Below are positions 39,592 to 49,979 of a stretch of 64,000 nt of DNA, one piece after another (positions within the stretch are counted from its first letter, which is position 1; each line of letters opens with the position of its first letter). The notes beneath the pieces were generated by a model. That model did not search any database and was not told where the DNA came from. It saw only the letters and a program-made list of their open reading frames with translations. A program made the position numbers and the translations under genes. This stretch comes from an uncultured Lachnospiraceae bacterium (GTDB taxonomy: Bacteria; Bacillota; Clostridia; Lachnospirales; Lachnospiraceae), in NCBI GenBank assembly GCA_944383545.1, contig CALWPY010000007.1, positions 1 to 64,000 on the forward strand, written 5' to 3'.

Positions 39592-41112
39592 TCAAACACC
39601 TTCCCGCTGCTTATAATTTTCTGCACACTCCTTAGCTGCTTCTATAATCTTATTGGTAAGCTCATCATCCAGAGACTGCTTTTCATTAAGTGTATTTATA
39701 ATATCAGGATGATTACTCTTAATAAATGAAAGGATTTCCATCTGAAGTTCTTTTACCTTATGATAATCTATATCAAATATACCATTGTTTGCGGAAATAA
39801 GAGTTATGACCTCTTCCGGCATACTGAGCGGACTGTTAAGAGGCTGTTTTAAGAGCTCCATAAGAGCTTTACCATGAAGAAGCTGCATTTTTGTCGCGTC
39901 ATCAAGGTCTGAAGAAAACTGTGTGAAAACTTCCATTTCTCTGTACTGTGCAAGGTCAATACGAATACTTCCTGAAGATTTCTTCATGGCCTTACTCTGT
40001 GCGGCTCCACCGACACGTGATACCGAAAGTCCTACATTTACTGCAGGTCTCATACCTGCAAAAAAGAGGTCACTTTCAAGAAATATCTGACCGTCCGTTA
40101 TGGAAATAACATTTGTCGGAATATATGCTGATACATCTCCTGCCTGGGTTTCAATTATAGGAAGTGCCGTAATCGAGCCTCCGCCGAGTTCATCAGAAAG
40201 ACGGCTTGACCTCTCCAAAAGTCTTGAATGAAGATAGAATACATCACCAGGATAAGCCTCACGTCCCGGAGAACGTTCAAGAAGAAGTGACAGGGCACGA
40301 TATGCAACTGCGTGCTTTGACAAATCATCATATATAATCAGTACGTCTTTCCCCTTATACATAAAATACTCAGCCAAAGCCGTACCTGCATAAGGTGCTA
40401 TATATTGTAAAGACGCTGACTCACTTGCCGTAGATGTAAGTACTATTGAATAATCCATTGCTCCTGCATTTTCAAGCCTGCCAACAAGCTTTGCCACGCT
40501 TGAAGCCTTCTGTCCTATTGCCACATAAATACAGATAACGTCTTTTCCCTTCTGATTTATCATGGTATCAATCGCAATGGAAGTTTTTCCTGTCTGACGG
40601 TCACCTATTATAAGCTCTCTCTGTCCGCGACCGATTGGGAACATTGAATCTATTGAAAGAATTCCTGTTTCCAGAGGTTTATTAACGGATTTTCTGTCAA
40701 CTATACCCGGTGCATCATTTTCAATAGGACGGTAATCTTCGGATTTTATCTCACCTTTACCGTCAATAGGCTCACCGAGTGCATTTATTACTCTGCCTAT
40801 AAATGCATCGCCTACAGGTATACCTGCTTTTTTCTTTGTACGGGTTACCTTTGTGCCTTCTTTAATTCCTGTGTCTTTACCGAAAAGAATACAGCCTATC
40901 TCATTTCTTCTGATATCCTGTACCATTCCTTTAACACCGTTTTCAAATACAACAATTTCACCATACATCGCATGGTCAATACCATATATAGTCGCAATGC
41001 CGTCACCAACCCATATTACAGTGCCGGTTTCCTGACATTCTTTATTCCATTCGTAGCTTTCAATTTCAGCCTTAAGTATTGATATAATATCAGTTGCACT
41101 TATTGCACTCAC
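39592..41112 (-). CDS. atpA: ATP synthase alpha subunit
   Basis: Non-catalytic nucleotide-binding subunit of F1. The 506-residue product has Walker A GDRQTGKT, the [13 protein letters not shown] stretch and [14 protein letters not shown] chose the GTG at 41112, with AAGGAGG eight bases upstream, because an in-frame GTG at 41121 falls inside that ribosome binding site. This gives the typical start [17 protein letters not shown]. atpH lies 13 bp upstream. Confidence 0.97.
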   Translation of the reverse strand: MSAISATDIISILKAEIESYEWNKECQETGTVIWVGDGIATIYGIDHAMYGEIVVFENGVKGMVQDIRRNEIGCILFGKDTGIKEGTKVTRTKKKAGIPVGDAFIGRVINALGEPIDGKGEIKSEDYRPIENDAPGIVDRKSVNKPLETGILSIDSMFPIGRGQRELIIGDRQTGKTSIAIDTMINQKGKDVICIYVAIGQKASSVAKLVGRLENAGAMDYSIVLTSTASESASLQYIAPYAGTALAEYFMYKGKDVLIIYDDLSKHAVAYRALSLLLERSPGREAYPGDVFYLHSRLLERSSRLSDELGGGSITALPIIETQAGDVSAYIPTNVISITDGQIFLESDLFFAGMRPAVNVGLSVSRVGGAAQSKAMKKSSGSIRIDLAQYREMEVFTQFSSDLDDATKMQLLHGKALMELLKQPLNSPLSMPEEVITLISANNGIFDIDYHKVKELQMEILSFIKSNHPDIINTLNEKQSLDDELTNKIIEAAKECAENYKQREGV

Positions 41113-41125
41113 AAAAAGCACCTCC

Positions 41126-41626
41126 TTATATGCATAATTTCATTTCCAGCTGACGGAGCATTCCATCATAACTTTTGTCATATAAGTCGTTTCCTGCATG
41201 TATGACAAAACCACCGATAAGTTCAGGATTTTTTTCTGCCGTAAGTATGATTTCCATTCCCGGATATTTATCTTTAAGAAAAGAGATAATTTCTTCTTTA
41301 TCTTTATCCGTAAAGCTATCGGCATATTCTGTATATACCCTTAAAATATTATTCTTTTTATCCCAATATTTATAATAGGCTTTAAAAATATCATCCAGAA
41401 TATTTATTCTGCCCTCATCACACAAAAGCTTAAAATAATTTTTTAACTCACCTGAAAAAATATCATCCAGAACTTTATGTTTCTCTTCTTTTTTTATTAC
41501 CGGATTAGAAAGTACCTTTTTTAAATAAGGTGTGGCACAAAACACTTTTTCTGCTTCCTCTATACTCACCCGGGGCAGACCAAGCATATATAAAACCACT
41601 GCATTATTTATTGCTGTCTGTGTCAT
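41126..41626 (-). CDS. atpH: ATP synthase delta subunit
   Basis: Peripheral-stalk connector between F1 and subunit b. The 166-residue product has a helical N-terminal domain ([11 protein letters not shown]..) and the C-terminal [26 protein letters not shown] signature, shown here as [13 protein letters not shown]. Its start overlaps the atpF end by 23 bases, so translation is likely coupled. Confidence 0.92.
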   Translation of the reverse strand: MTQTAINNAVVLYMLGLPRVSIEEAEKVFCATPYLKKVLSNPVIKKEEKHKVLDDIFSGELKNYFKLLCDEGRINILDDIFKAYYKYWDKKNNILRVYTEYADSFTDKDKEEIISFLKDKYPGMEIILTAEKNPELIGGFVIHAGNDLYDKSYDGMLRQLEMKLCI

Positions 41627-42056
41627 TTACACCACCTGCTTTAAGAATTTTTCTGGCTGCTATCATTGCAAGCTGAGTAACCTCTGCTTCAACCTCATGC
41701 TGAGCCTTTTCTCTTTCAATCTGAATTTCCTGCTTAGCCTTTTCCTTAATCTGCTCAGATTCAAGTCTGGCGCCGTCAAGTATTTCCTTCTTTTCTGCCT
41801 GTGCCTGAGTCCTTGCAGTTTCAATTATTTCTTTTGCCTCAGAATGTGCATTGACAAGCTTTTCTTCATACTCTGCCTTCTTGGAATCCGCTTCCTCCTG
41901 TGTCATGAGTGCTTCGTTCATCTTGCTGTCAATTAACTCCTGCCTCTTTGCGATAACACCCATTACAGGCTTAACCAGAAATTTTTTCATAAGCAGATAT
42001 AATATAATTATGTTTATAATAAGAAATGCTATATTCCAAAAGTCTATATTAAGCAT
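41604..42056 (-). CDS. atpF: ATP synthase subunit b
   Basis: Peripheral stalk of F0. The 150-residue product has one N-terminal transmembrane helix (about residues 5-25) and a long charged alpha-helix with Glu/Lys/Ala pattern. I chose the ATG at 42056, with AGGCGG upstream, over a start 11 codons earlier that would put charged residues before the membrane helix. It lies 49 bp after atpE. Confidence 0.92.
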   Translation of the reverse strand: MLNIDFWNIAFLIINIIILYLLMKKFLVKPVMGVIAKRQELIDSKMNEALMTQEEADSKKAEYEEKLVNAHSEAKEIIETARTQAQAEKKEILDGARLESEQIKEKAKQEIQIEREKAQHEVEAEVTQLAMIAARKILKAGGVNDTDSNK

Positions 42057-42105
42057 TTTACCGCCTGCCTTTCCAAAATATTTCCGCAAAGCATTTAAAT
42101 GCTTA

Positions 42106-42333
42106 TTAACCTAAAAGAATTATAATAAGAAGAGCGATAACAAAACCGTAAACTGCAGTTGCCTCTGCAAGTGCTGCACCGATAAGTAATGTACTTCTTA
42201 TCTTTCCTGTTGCCTCAGGCTGTCTTGCAATCGCATCACATGCCTTTGATGTTGCAATACCAATACCTATACCTGCTCCGATTCCTGATAAAGCTGCTAT
42301 TCCTGCTCCAATTGCTAATAACATAATAAACAC
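42106..42333 (-). CDS. atpE: ATP synthase subunit c
   Basis: Proton-carrying ring subunit of F0. The 75-residue product is two hydrophobic helices joined by the polar loop ARQPEA. The ion-binding carboxylate is Glu57 in [10 protein letters not shown]. The Na-type signature (Gln in helix 1 and Glu-Ser in helix 2 of Na-translocating c subunits) is absent: the aligned residues are Ile and Glu-Ala, so the ring probably uses protons. This is an alignment by eye. Confidence 0.94.
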   Translation of the reverse strand: MFIMLLAIGAGIAALSGIGAGIGIGIATSKACDAIARQPEATGKIRSTLLIGAALAEATAVYGFVIALLIIILLG

Positions 42334-42350
42334 TCCTTTTTATATCTTTT

Positions 42351-43052
42351 TTATTCTTCTTCAATCTTTTCACTCATGAAAAGACTGGTTAAAAATACAA
42401 ATACATATGCCTGAATCAGGCCGTCAAAAAAGTCAAAATATAAGCTGAATACTACCGGAAGACCTACCGGAATGAGAAGCTTTATAAGCTCCATGATAAC
42501 AAACGCACCCAGTATGTTTCCGAACAGTCGCATACAAAGCGAAAGCGGTCTGATAAATACCTCCATTATGTTTATCGGAGTAATAAGTGCCGTCGGCTCC
42601 TTATAACTTTTAAGCCATCCTTTTACACCCCTCTGTTTAATTCCCGAAGCTTCAATCAGGACTATACTCATAAGAGCAAGGGCTATTGTCACATTTATAT
42701 CTTTTGTAGGAGGCTTGAAACCAAATATACCTATCATGTTCGACAATCCGATATATAACGCAACCGTTATAAGATAAGGTATATAGCGTTTTCCTTTGTT
42801 TCCCAGTATATCTAAGAAGAAATTATAAATTCCCTCCACACAGCTCTCCAACAAAAGCTGTCCCTTACCGGGGTTTTCAACTTTGAGATTTCTTGTGACA
42901 AGTATGGATATCAGGACCAGAATTGCCATGATAATCCATGTTACCACAATGGATTCATAAATTTTAATGCCGCCAAAAATCGGGATTGTAAAGACGGTTT
43001 CGCAGTTAAGCTGTGCCATAAGCTCTTCAACAAACTCATCCAAATTATTCAC
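42351..43052 (-). CDS. atpB: ATP synthase subunit a
   Basis: Stator subunit containing the ion half-channels. The 233-residue product has five or six transmembrane segments and the essential arginine region RPLSLCMRLFGNILGAF. The final helix has SLYFDFFDGLIQAYVFVFLTSLF. First gene of the operon. A promoter lies about 100 bp upstream. Confidence 0.95.
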   Translation of the reverse strand: MNNLDEFVEELMAQLNCETVFTIPIFGGIKIYESIVVTWIIMAILVLISILVTRNLKVENPGKGQLLLESCVEGIYNFFLDILGNKGKRYIPYLITVALYIGLSNMIGIFGFKPPTKDINVTIALALMSIVLIEASGIKQRGVKGWLKSYKEPTALITPINIMEVFIRPLSLCMRLFGNILGAFVIMELIKLLIPVGLPVVFSLYFDFFDGLIQAYVFVFLTSLFMSEKIEEE

Positions 43053-43150
43053 TCCCTTTCACACTGAAGTATTATTAAATTAAGTGCGTGAATTTGCAGG
43101 ACTTTGATGAATTGTGAATACTAAATCCTGCGTTCATTACTTTAAATGGT

Positions 43151-43179
43151 GTTTTATCACTAATTATTTAAAATGTCAA
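43151..43179 (-). promoter_or_regulatory. Strong promoter of the atp operon
   Basis: TTGACA (43179-43174), 17 bp, TAAAAC (43156-43151) on the minus strand, about 99 bp before atpB. The leader can form a weak GCAGGA/TCCTGC hairpin (43097-43134). Confidence 0.7.
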
Positions 43180-43267
43180 CAAATTTTGTCACAGAATTTT
43201 CAGATTTTAAAAATGTAAATAAATACAACTAAAAAACCTACAAAGAATATCTTTTTTTTGAAAATTT

Positions 43268-45763
43268 TTAAATATTTAAGCTGTGTTTTATCTTCTTTGT
43301 AAGTAAATTTTCTGAAGCAAAAAGAAAGACTGCAGTGGCAAATGCATGAATTATATCAAACGGAAAACCGGATATTTCATATGCAATTACAGCCTCAATA
43401 CTTAAGTCAACTCCTGACATAACTGCTGAAGCAGTATTCATGATTATTCCGTAAATCAAAACTGCTGATAAAAATCCATATATACATACAATAATCTTAT
43501 TATTTCCGATTTTTGTTTTATTAAAAATTACTCCTGCAAGAAATCCAGAAAGTCCCAATGCAAACATCTGCCACGGCGTCCAGGGTCCCTGTCCGAAAAA
43601 CACATTTGAAACCAGCATTGACAGCGCTCCAACCATAAATCCCGCGTCCTTACCCATGGAAATTCCGGCAATTATTGTTATACAAAGTACCGGCTTAAAT
43701 TCAGGAAGCATGTAAAATGCTGCTCTTCCGGCTACCGCTATGGCAGAAAGCACAGCAATTATAACCAGTTCTCTCGTCATCATACTGTTTTTTTCAAATT
43801 TCAGAAAAAACGGAAATATACATTCAAAAAGTATCATAAATGATATAAATATATACTTTCTGTCATTTAAATATGAATCCCCTATATATATTGTAATCGG
43901 CACTGCGATAAATATCATGATAAAAGAAATAAGATTTAAAATAAAACTTTCCTTTTCCGTACTGCGTGCCTTAATATAATCAAATGTTTCAACATGCGTT
44001 TTTTCATCTTGAATACTTACTCTGTCCATACTGTCTGAAGAAATATTTCCTTCTGAAACATCATCTGCTGAAACATCGCCATACGACACATCATCATGTG
44101 AAGAATCCTTATGAGAAAGCGCATTTACCACTTCGTCTACTGTTACTGCCCCCTTTATAACATGCCCTGCCATTCTGGAGGCTCCCGTGGTATAAAAGCG
44201 GTTTTCAGAAAATATCTCCTGCGGAGTTCCGTAAGATATGACATCTCCATCAAAAATATAAAATACACTATCCGAGTACTCTGCACAAAAATCCATATCA
44301 TGACTTACCATGATAATAGTTTTTCCTTCCTCTTTCAGCTTATTTATTATTTTTGCAAAATCTCTTTTAAAATCTGCATCAAGTCCTTTTGTAGGCTCAT
44401 CCATGAGTATTATAGAAGGATTATTTATCAGTACCCTTGCAAGAGCGGCCCTCTGCATCTCACCTCCTGACAAATCAAAAGGATTCCTGTAAAGGAGCTC
44501 TTTCAACTTTAAGCTTTCTGTCAGTTTTTTTATTTCTGATTCGTGTGAAATACCCCCGAGCATTTCCAAAACGGTTTCGCCCAAAGACAGCGCCTGTGGA
44601 TTTTGGGGGAGTACTCCAATCATATCTTTATATGGATTCTTAATGTTTTTTATGTCATTACCATATATTTTTATATTTCCGCTGTATGGTTTCTTAAGTC
44701 CACTTATGAGATTTAAAAGTGTGGTTTTCCCTGCCCCGTTTCCTCCTATGATTGATACAAATTCTCCGCTTTTTATATTAAGGTTTATGCCTTTTATAAC
44801 GTCATCGGAATTTTTTTCATATCTGAAATATACATCCCTTAAACTTACTGCCGTGTTTTTATCTCCAATCCTTTTATCATCTTTACGGGAAGGAGTTTTT
44901 ATTATATTATGTATGTTTTTATTTTCTGCCACATAGTTTTCTATCCATGCTCTTCCCTCTCCTATGGTTACGGGGCATAAATCCGCAGATGATATTCTTT
45001 CTGTTCCTGCATATATTCTTACAGGTGACGGCATTGCAAAAAGCATGGGATGTTTGTTTTCTATGAGATATTCACATGATTTTTTTGGCTCTCCGTCCGT
45101 TATTATATGTCCCTTATCCATTACAATAAGCCTTGTACTTACGGGTATCACATCTTCCAGTCTGTGCTCGGTAATGATTACGGTAGTTCCGAGTTCTCTG
45201 TTTACCCTGCTTAAATTTTCCGTAAATTCATGTGCCGCAATGGGGTCCAGCTGACTCGACGGCTCATCCAGTATTATCACAGACGGCATAAGCACCATAA
45301 CAGAAGCAAGATTAAGCAGTTGTTTTTGTCCTCCTGACAACATGTTTACATTTTTATGAAACCATGTTTCCATTCCAAAAAAAGAAGCTGTCTCCGCAAC
45401 CCTCTTTCTTATTATATTTTTATCCGTACCAAGATTTTCAAGTCCGAATGCCAGCTCATGCCAGACCTTGTCCGTTACTATCTGTCTTTCAGGCTGCTGC
45501 TGTACAAAACCGATTTTTTCACATATTATTCTTTCATCAGTTTCCTTTAAAGATTTTCCTTCAAAAAATATGCTTCCCGTGCGTATTCCCTTAGGAGTAA
45601 GGGCAGGCTTCATCTGCCTTAAAAGCGTGGTTTTTCCACAGCCCGACTGTCCGCAGATTGTTACAAATTCACCCTTATTTATATGTAAATTAATATCTGA
45701 TATGGCTTTCACATTACTTCCTGAATATTCAAAGCTCATATTTTTAATATTAAATATTTCCAT
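43268..45763 (-). CDS. Energy-coupling factor transporter: two ATPases fused to an S-type membrane component
   Basis: An 831-residue fusion. ATPase 1 (about residues 1-245) has Walker A GQSGCGKT, signature LSGGQKQ and Walker B VIILDEPSSQLD. ATPase 2 (about 305-545) has GGNGAGKT near 341, LSGGEMQ and IILMDEPTKGLD. After an acidic linker (about 565-610) come membrane helices, ending in a typical ECF substrate-binding S domain (about 645-825, FLPEFKPVLCITIIAG-like region). It thus unites EcfA1, EcfA2 and S units that are usually separate. It overlaps ecfT by 14 bases. Substrate: cobalamin is inferred from the upstream riboswitch and DUF4430 genes. Confidence 0.9.
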   Translation of the reverse strand: MEIFNIKNMSFEYSGSNVKAISDINLHINKGEFVTICGQSGCGKTTLLRQMKPALTPKGIRTGSIFFEGKSLKETDERIICEKIGFVQQQPERQIVTDKVWHELAFGLENLGTDKNIIRKRVAETASFFGMETWFHKNVNMLSGGQKQLLNLASVMVLMPSVIILDEPSSQLDPIAAHEFTENLSRVNRELGTTVIITEHRLEDVIPVSTRLIVMDKGHIITDGEPKKSCEYLIENKHPMLFAMPSPVRIYAGTERISSADLCPVTIGEGRAWIENYVAENKNIHNIIKTPSRKDDKRIGDKNTAVSLRDVYFRYEKNSDDVIKGINLNIKSGEFVSIIGGNGAGKTTLLNLISGLKKPYSGNIKIYGNDIKNIKNPYKDMIGVLPQNPQALSLGETVLEMLGGISHESEIKKLTESLKLKELLYRNPFDLSGGEMQRAALARVLINNPSIILMDEPTKGLDADFKRDFAKIINKLKEEGKTIIMVSHDMDFCAEYSDSVFYIFDGDVISYGTPQEIFSENRFYTTGASRMAGHVIKGAVTVDEVVNALSHKDSSHDDVSYGDVSADDVSEGNISSDSMDRVSIQDEKTHVETFDYIKARSTEKESFILNLISFIMIFIAVPITIYIGDSYLNDRKYIFISFMILFECIFPFFLKFEKNSMMTRELVIIAVLSAIAVAGRAAFYMLPEFKPVLCITIIAGISMGKDAGFMVGALSMLVSNVFFGQGPWTPWQMFALGLSGFLAGVIFNKTKIGNNKIIVCIYGFLSAVLIYGIIMNTASAVMSGVDLSIEAVIAYEISGFPFDIIHAFATAVFLFASENLLTKKIKHSLNI

Positions 45764-46625
45764 AACTGACTCCTTCTTTTATATCTGTTATAAGTGGCAT
45801 GAAACATAAAAAAATATAAGAAACATAAAGAAAGCATGTATTAATTCCGTTAATTTCCCCTGAAATGTATGGAAAATACTGCCAGTAAAGCCCGCCTGAC
45901 AAAATTCCGTAAATAAGAATAACTGACAATATAATAATAAGAGCCATTGCTATAAAGTCTCTTCTTTTTATTCTGTAAATTGCAAAATTTGTTCTTTTCC
46001 TTAGCCCGTACCCCCTGCTTTTCATGGATTCCGAAATATATACGGCATCATCTAAAGCCCATGACAGCATAAGTGACAGAATTTTAATACCCTTTTTCAG
46101 ACGTTCCGTTATTTTCCCCGAGCTCATATCATTTCCCACACATCGCTGTGCGTCCCTTATTTCATAAAATTTATTTTTAAAACGTGGTACAACTCCGAGA
46201 GACATCGTAAGAAGCAAACTTAATTTGGGTATGATTTTTCCGAAAAGATATATGATTTTATCCGAAGTCATAATTTTGTTCCAACACGAAAACCACTGTA
46301 TAACTGCCGCAAGCATACAGGCAGAAAATATACCATATATAATTGATTCAAGTGTGATTGGATTATCGCTGAAATTATAAGTAAGAATTGTTACACCTTC
46401 ATGATTAAAGGCAGGGTTTATAAGAGCGGTAAGAATTAAAACAGGCAGCATGAAAAGCAGTGAAAATTTCACTGCCTTTCTGCCGTTTAAATATATTGAA
46501 TAAATCGTCGCAGAGGCAAGTGACGTAATAAGACACACAGGATGCATATTAAACATTGTAAAGCCTATTACAGCCACAAAATATATAAAATTGACAAAAG
46601 GATGAAACCTTGAAAAACTGTCCAT
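45750..46625 (-). CDS. ecfT: ECF transporter transmembrane component EcfT
   Basis: Scaffold that couples the two ATPases to the S unit. The 291-residue product has about five transmembrane segments and the two cytoplasmic coupling motifs: AQRCVG in the region before residue 165 and ESMKSRGYGLRKRT near 200, the Ala-Arg-Gly type signature of EcfT/CbiQ. Its stop overlaps the start of the fused ECF gene, so both are made together. It follows the second DUF4430 gene by 26 bp. Confidence 0.9.
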   Translation of the reverse strand: MDSFSRFHPFVNFIYFVAVIGFTMFNMHPVCLITSLASATIYSIYLNGRKAVKFSLLFMLPVLILTALINPAFNHEGVTILTYNFSDNPITLESIIYGIFSACMLAAVIQWFSCWNKIMTSDKIIYLFGKIIPKLSLLLTMSLGVVPRFKNKFYEIRDAQRCVGNDMSSGKITERLKKGIKILSLMLSWALDDAVYISESMKSRGYGLRKRTNFAIYRIKRRDFIAMALIIILSVILIYGILSGGLYWQYFPYISGEINGINTCFLYVSYIFLCFMPLITDIKEGVSYGNI

Positions 46626-46651
46626 AATTTATATTTACCTCTTATCAGATG

Positions 46652-47452
46652 TTAATTACCGCCACCCACGTCATATCCCAAATCGCAGGTATATACCCAA
46701 TTTATCACATCATTATCCTTTAATGTATAACTGTTGCTTCCATAGTTTGGAAACCAGCCGTTCACGCTGTATATCCACCCTGAAAGTTCCCCACAGTCAA
46801 ATTCATAAATATTATTTATTCCCTCAACATAACCGCCACTCTGTTCCATATGGATTCCGTTTTCCATGCAGACACGTTCAAGTACATCATACACGGTTTC
46901 TCCTTCTTCAAAGGTAACTTCTCTGGAAGAAAGAATAACACCGTTTGAAGGTACCAGACCTTCTTTTGCAGGGTCCAGTTTATCCTTATTATTTAATATT
47001 GTGGCACAGGATATGGATATGGTGCAGGTATGCTTCTCACTTTTTTCTTCAGTGTTTTCATAAGATGTATCAGCCGGTACTTCAGTATTGTTATCTGAAT
47101 TACTCTGAGTACTTTCCTGCGTGGTTTCTGATTTTATTTCCTGCGTAGTGACATTTGATTCTGACTGTACTTCGGACTCTGTCACCGGCTGTATGTCAGT
47201 TTTAATATCATTATCTTTTGGTATATCTTGTTCAGTTTCCTCCTCCGAAGCATAAAAAACATATTCCGTGTCCGCATTTATGTCCGAAGCATATTCATAT
47301 TCTGCATCACCTGACGTTGCAGTTTCTAAGCTTCCGTTTTCTCCTCCGTTTCCTGAACTGTTTCCCGTAAGGAAGAATATAGCTGTCATAAACACTATGA
47401 CAAAAAGTGCACAAATTATTTTTACCTTGTGTTTCTTTAACCATTCAAACAT
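46652..47452 (-). CDS. Membrane-anchored DUF4430 protein, probable corrinoid-binding
   Basis: A 266-residue protein with a short basic N-terminus, one membrane helix (about residues 9-29), a disordered Glu/Ser/Thr-rich stalk (about 30-140) and a C-terminal DUF4430 domain (about 145-262). DUF4430 is the fold of the C-terminal beta domain of intrinsic factor and transcobalamin. The C-terminal CGELSGWIYSVNGWFPN is typical. Likely displayed on the cell face to pass cobalamin to the ECF transporter (inference from context). Its ATG follows AAAAGGAG. Confidence 0.82.
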   Translation of the reverse strand: MFEWLKKHKVKIICALFVIVFMTAIFFLTGNSSGNGGENGSLETATSGDAEYEYASDINADTEYVFYASEEETEQDIPKDNDIKTDIQPVTESEVQSESNVTTQEIKSETTQESTQSNSDNNTEVPADTSYENTEEKSEKHTCTISISCATILNNKDKLDPAKEGLVPSNGVILSSREVTFEEGETVYDVLERVCMENGIHMEQSGGYVEGINNIYEFDCGELSGWIYSVNGWFPNYGSNSYTLKDNDVINWVYTCDLGYDVGGGN

Positions 47453-47469
47453 AATCAGACTCCTTTTAA

Positions 47470-49791
47470 TTACTGCTGTTCTCCCTTTTTACTCTTTCTT
47501 TTTATTACAGCCATTCCTGATAATGCCGCAATAAGCAGTGATGCATAAAGAGTAATCCCTGCATCATCTCCGGTCTTAACCGAAGTGTTTTCACTTTCTG
47601 TACCTGCTTCAACACCTGCCTGGATATCTGTATTGCTGTCCGTACTGTCAGTCGTGCTGTTTTCAGTGTTGCTGTCCGTGTTGTTCTCTGTATTGTCAGA
47701 AGACTCGTTTTCATTTGAAATGACATCACTCATGTCAAAGAGTGATGTTTGTCCGTCTGCAAATCTGTAATATGCCGTAAGTGCATAATAAGCCTGCTCC
47801 GTTGACATCTGATTATATGAGCCACCAAGAAAATGGCTGAAGCCTTCCCCTTCCTCTAAATAAAATAATGTCAATGCATCCAATAACGTATTTCCGTTTT
47901 TAATGAATCTTCCGTCCGACATAGGGTCTATACCCAATTCCGTAATTGCCACAATCACCTGCGCCTGAGTTTCTGAGTTTGCCTGTGATGAATTTACCGC
48001 TACACTGCCGTTATCCTTCTGATTTTCGGATATATAATTTAGTGCTTTTGTAACTGCATTCTTTACTTTTTCATCATTATCATAATAAGGTGCAAGCGAC
48101 TGAATTGCTATTGCCGTCATATCCAAATCAGATATTTTGCTGCTTTGGGATAAGTTCCATCCGCCGTCTTCAAGCTGTCTTCCAAGAATATAATCAACAA
48201 GCCCCTCTCTTGTTGTCTGCACCATACCTTCTTCTGCCTCGGGTATTTCGTAATCTGCGGTATCAAATGCTATAAGAGCATATACTGCACCGTTAATTCC
48301 CTGTCTCTTCACATAAGTAAAGTCAGAAAGAGGCTCAAGCAAATTATAGCCTTTTACATTTGTAACATCATAGTTAAGGGCTGTCAAAGCTATTATTACA
48401 CGTGAATTTTCAGTTGATTTGGAAGAACTTAATTTAGCACTGCCGTTTTCCTGAACATATTTTTCAACATTAGCTATATAGCCTTCCCTGTATGTATCAG
48501 AAAGCTTTCCTGCTCTTGCAAGCCCGAGTATCTGCCATTCCCCGTTTGAAGTGCCTACTCCCGGTACATTCTGAGAAGATAATTTTTCTCCCACTTTGGT
48601 ATAAATGTTATATACTGCCTCCATATCATTTTCATATGAATCATCACCCTGAGTTGTATCATATGGTCTGTTTATATTAAATGTATATACCGTTTTATTT
48701 GTATCATTTGTTTTATCTGCAACCGTTATGGTAAGTTTTGTATTTCCAAACGGAATATTTTGCAAATATGTAATTTTTGAGCTGTTTATCCCAATATTCT
48801 GCTTTATCCCGTTTATATCCGTATATTCGGCATATGCTGTATACTTATCGGTATCATATACCGTTCCGCCTGTTAATGTTAAAGTGCTGGTGGAATAATT
48901 TTTTATCTGCAAATTATATTCATATGTATCAGATGAAAAAGTATCATCACTCCAATTTGATAATGCAGATTTCAGAAAATTGAGACTTTCAAATTCAGGA
49001 GGTATTATTTGCGTACCCTCTTTTTTTACTGTAATCTTATATATTTCTGCACCTGAATCTGTCTGATTCATACTCGGCCATGATGGGTCACCGCATTTTA
49101 TAATGATTTCCGTACCGTCTGAAACGGGTATTTCAGCAGTTCTCTTATAAAGAGTATCTCCCACATATGTTCTCACCTGAAAATTTTTGTTATTTGCAGT
49201 AGGTACTATTGTAAGCTTTTCAGTATTCTCAGAGACTGTCAGAATGTATTCCCTGTCTGTTGAAGAAAAATCAGTGTCAAAAGTACCCGTACTGGCAGTA
49301 ATACCTTTAAGAGTTTTATCATTTGAACTCCAGTCACTGCCCAAATCAGCTCCCCAGTTTAAGCTGTATGAAACTCTTATTTCATCACCCTCTTCGAGAG
49401 TTCCTAAAGCCACGGTATAACTTCCTGCTCCTTCATTTGTAAACCAGTCGTTCAGAGTTACCATCCAACCGCTTGATTCTCCGCCGTCATAGGCGCTGAG
49501 CCCGTTTATCTCTGTTATGTAATTTGACTCCGCACCCTGTTGGGTATAACCCTTTTCATTAAGCGCTTTAACTACGGTATTCATCATTGTCGAATTTGAA
49601 TCAATGGTAACCCATGTATCAACAAGTGTGCCCGACCATGCGCCCTCAGCATAGGTTGTGTTTTCAATAACTACATGCACCCTGCCGCTGTAATCTTCGG
49701 CATTACTGATGGTATCAGCAGGCACAAATCCCATAATCATTGCAGTAACAAGAATTATTGCAACTATTCTTTTTAAAACTCTGTTGTTCAT
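47470..49791 (-). CDS. Surface-anchored intrinsic-factor/transcobalamin-like protein
   Basis: A 773-residue protein. Order: signal peptide (1-31); DUF4430 domain (about 33-150, SSGWMVTLNDWF core); two cadherin-like beta-sandwich domains (about 155-255 and 270-385); an alpha/alpha barrel of the squalene-cyclase/transcobalamin type (about 390-690) with repeats such as LEDGGWNLS and QKDNGSVAVN; an Asn/Ser/Thr-rich stalk; then SVKTGDDAG, a membrane helix and KRKSKKG, which looks like a degenerate sortase anchor. Both halves of intrinsic factor are thus present in reverse order. Downstream of the riboswitch. Confidence 0.85.
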   Translation of the reverse strand: MNNRVLKRIVAIILVTAMIMGFVPADTISNAEDYSGRVHVVIENTTYAEGAWSGTLVDTWVTIDSNSTMMNTVVKALNEKGYTQQGAESNYITEINGLSAYDGGESSGWMVTLNDWFTNEGAGSYTVALGTLEEGDEIRVSYSLNWGADLGSDWSSNDKTLKGITASTGTFDTDFSSTDREYILTVSENTEKLTIVPTANNKNFQVRTYVGDTLYKRTAEIPVSDGTEIIIKCGDPSWPSMNQTDSGAEIYKITVKKEGTQIIPPEFESLNFLKSALSNWSDDTFSSDTYEYNLQIKNYSTSTLTLTGGTVYDTDKYTAYAEYTDINGIKQNIGINSSKITYLQNIPFGNTKLTITVADKTNDTNKTVYTFNINRPYDTTQGDDSYENDMEAVYNIYTKVGEKLSSQNVPGVGTSNGEWQILGLARAGKLSDTYREGYIANVEKYVQENGSAKLSSSKSTENSRVIIALTALNYDVTNVKGYNLLEPLSDFTYVKRQGINGAVYALIAFDTADYEIPEAEEGMVQTTREGLVDYILGRQLEDGGWNLSQSSKISDLDMTAIAIQSLAPYYDNDEKVKNAVTKALNYISENQKDNGSVAVNSSQANSETQAQVIVAITELGIDPMSDGRFIKNGNTLLDALTLFYLEEGEGFSHFLGGSYNQMSTEQAYYALTAYYRFADGQTSLFDMSDVISNENESSDNTENNTDSNTENSTTDSTDSNTDIQAGVEAGTESENTSVKTGDDAGITLYASLLIAALSGMAVIKRKSKKGEQQ

Positions 49792-49979
49792 TTAATATTT
49801 CCCTTCCTTGAATTTTTATCATTTTATTTCAGGGCAAAATTTTTCCCTATAAGATATATGTAATGCACATATGAATTTATGTGCCAAAGCGAAAGTCATT
49901 GGAAATATCAAAAAAAGAGTAAACTAAATAAACATCTTCTTGCCTAAAGATATTTCCTTAATTAATCCCTTATTCAAGT
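49792..49979 (-). promoter_or_regulatory. Expression-platform region between riboswitch and first DUF4430 gene
   Basis: Beyond the aptamer this leader holds a nine-base inverted repeat GGAAATATC/GATATTTCC (49957-49949 with 49909-49901), a seven-T run, and a perfect 7-bp hairpin at 49865-49884. The inverted repeat encloses the T-run, so it could act as the antiterminator. No coding gene was seen. Confidence 0.4.
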
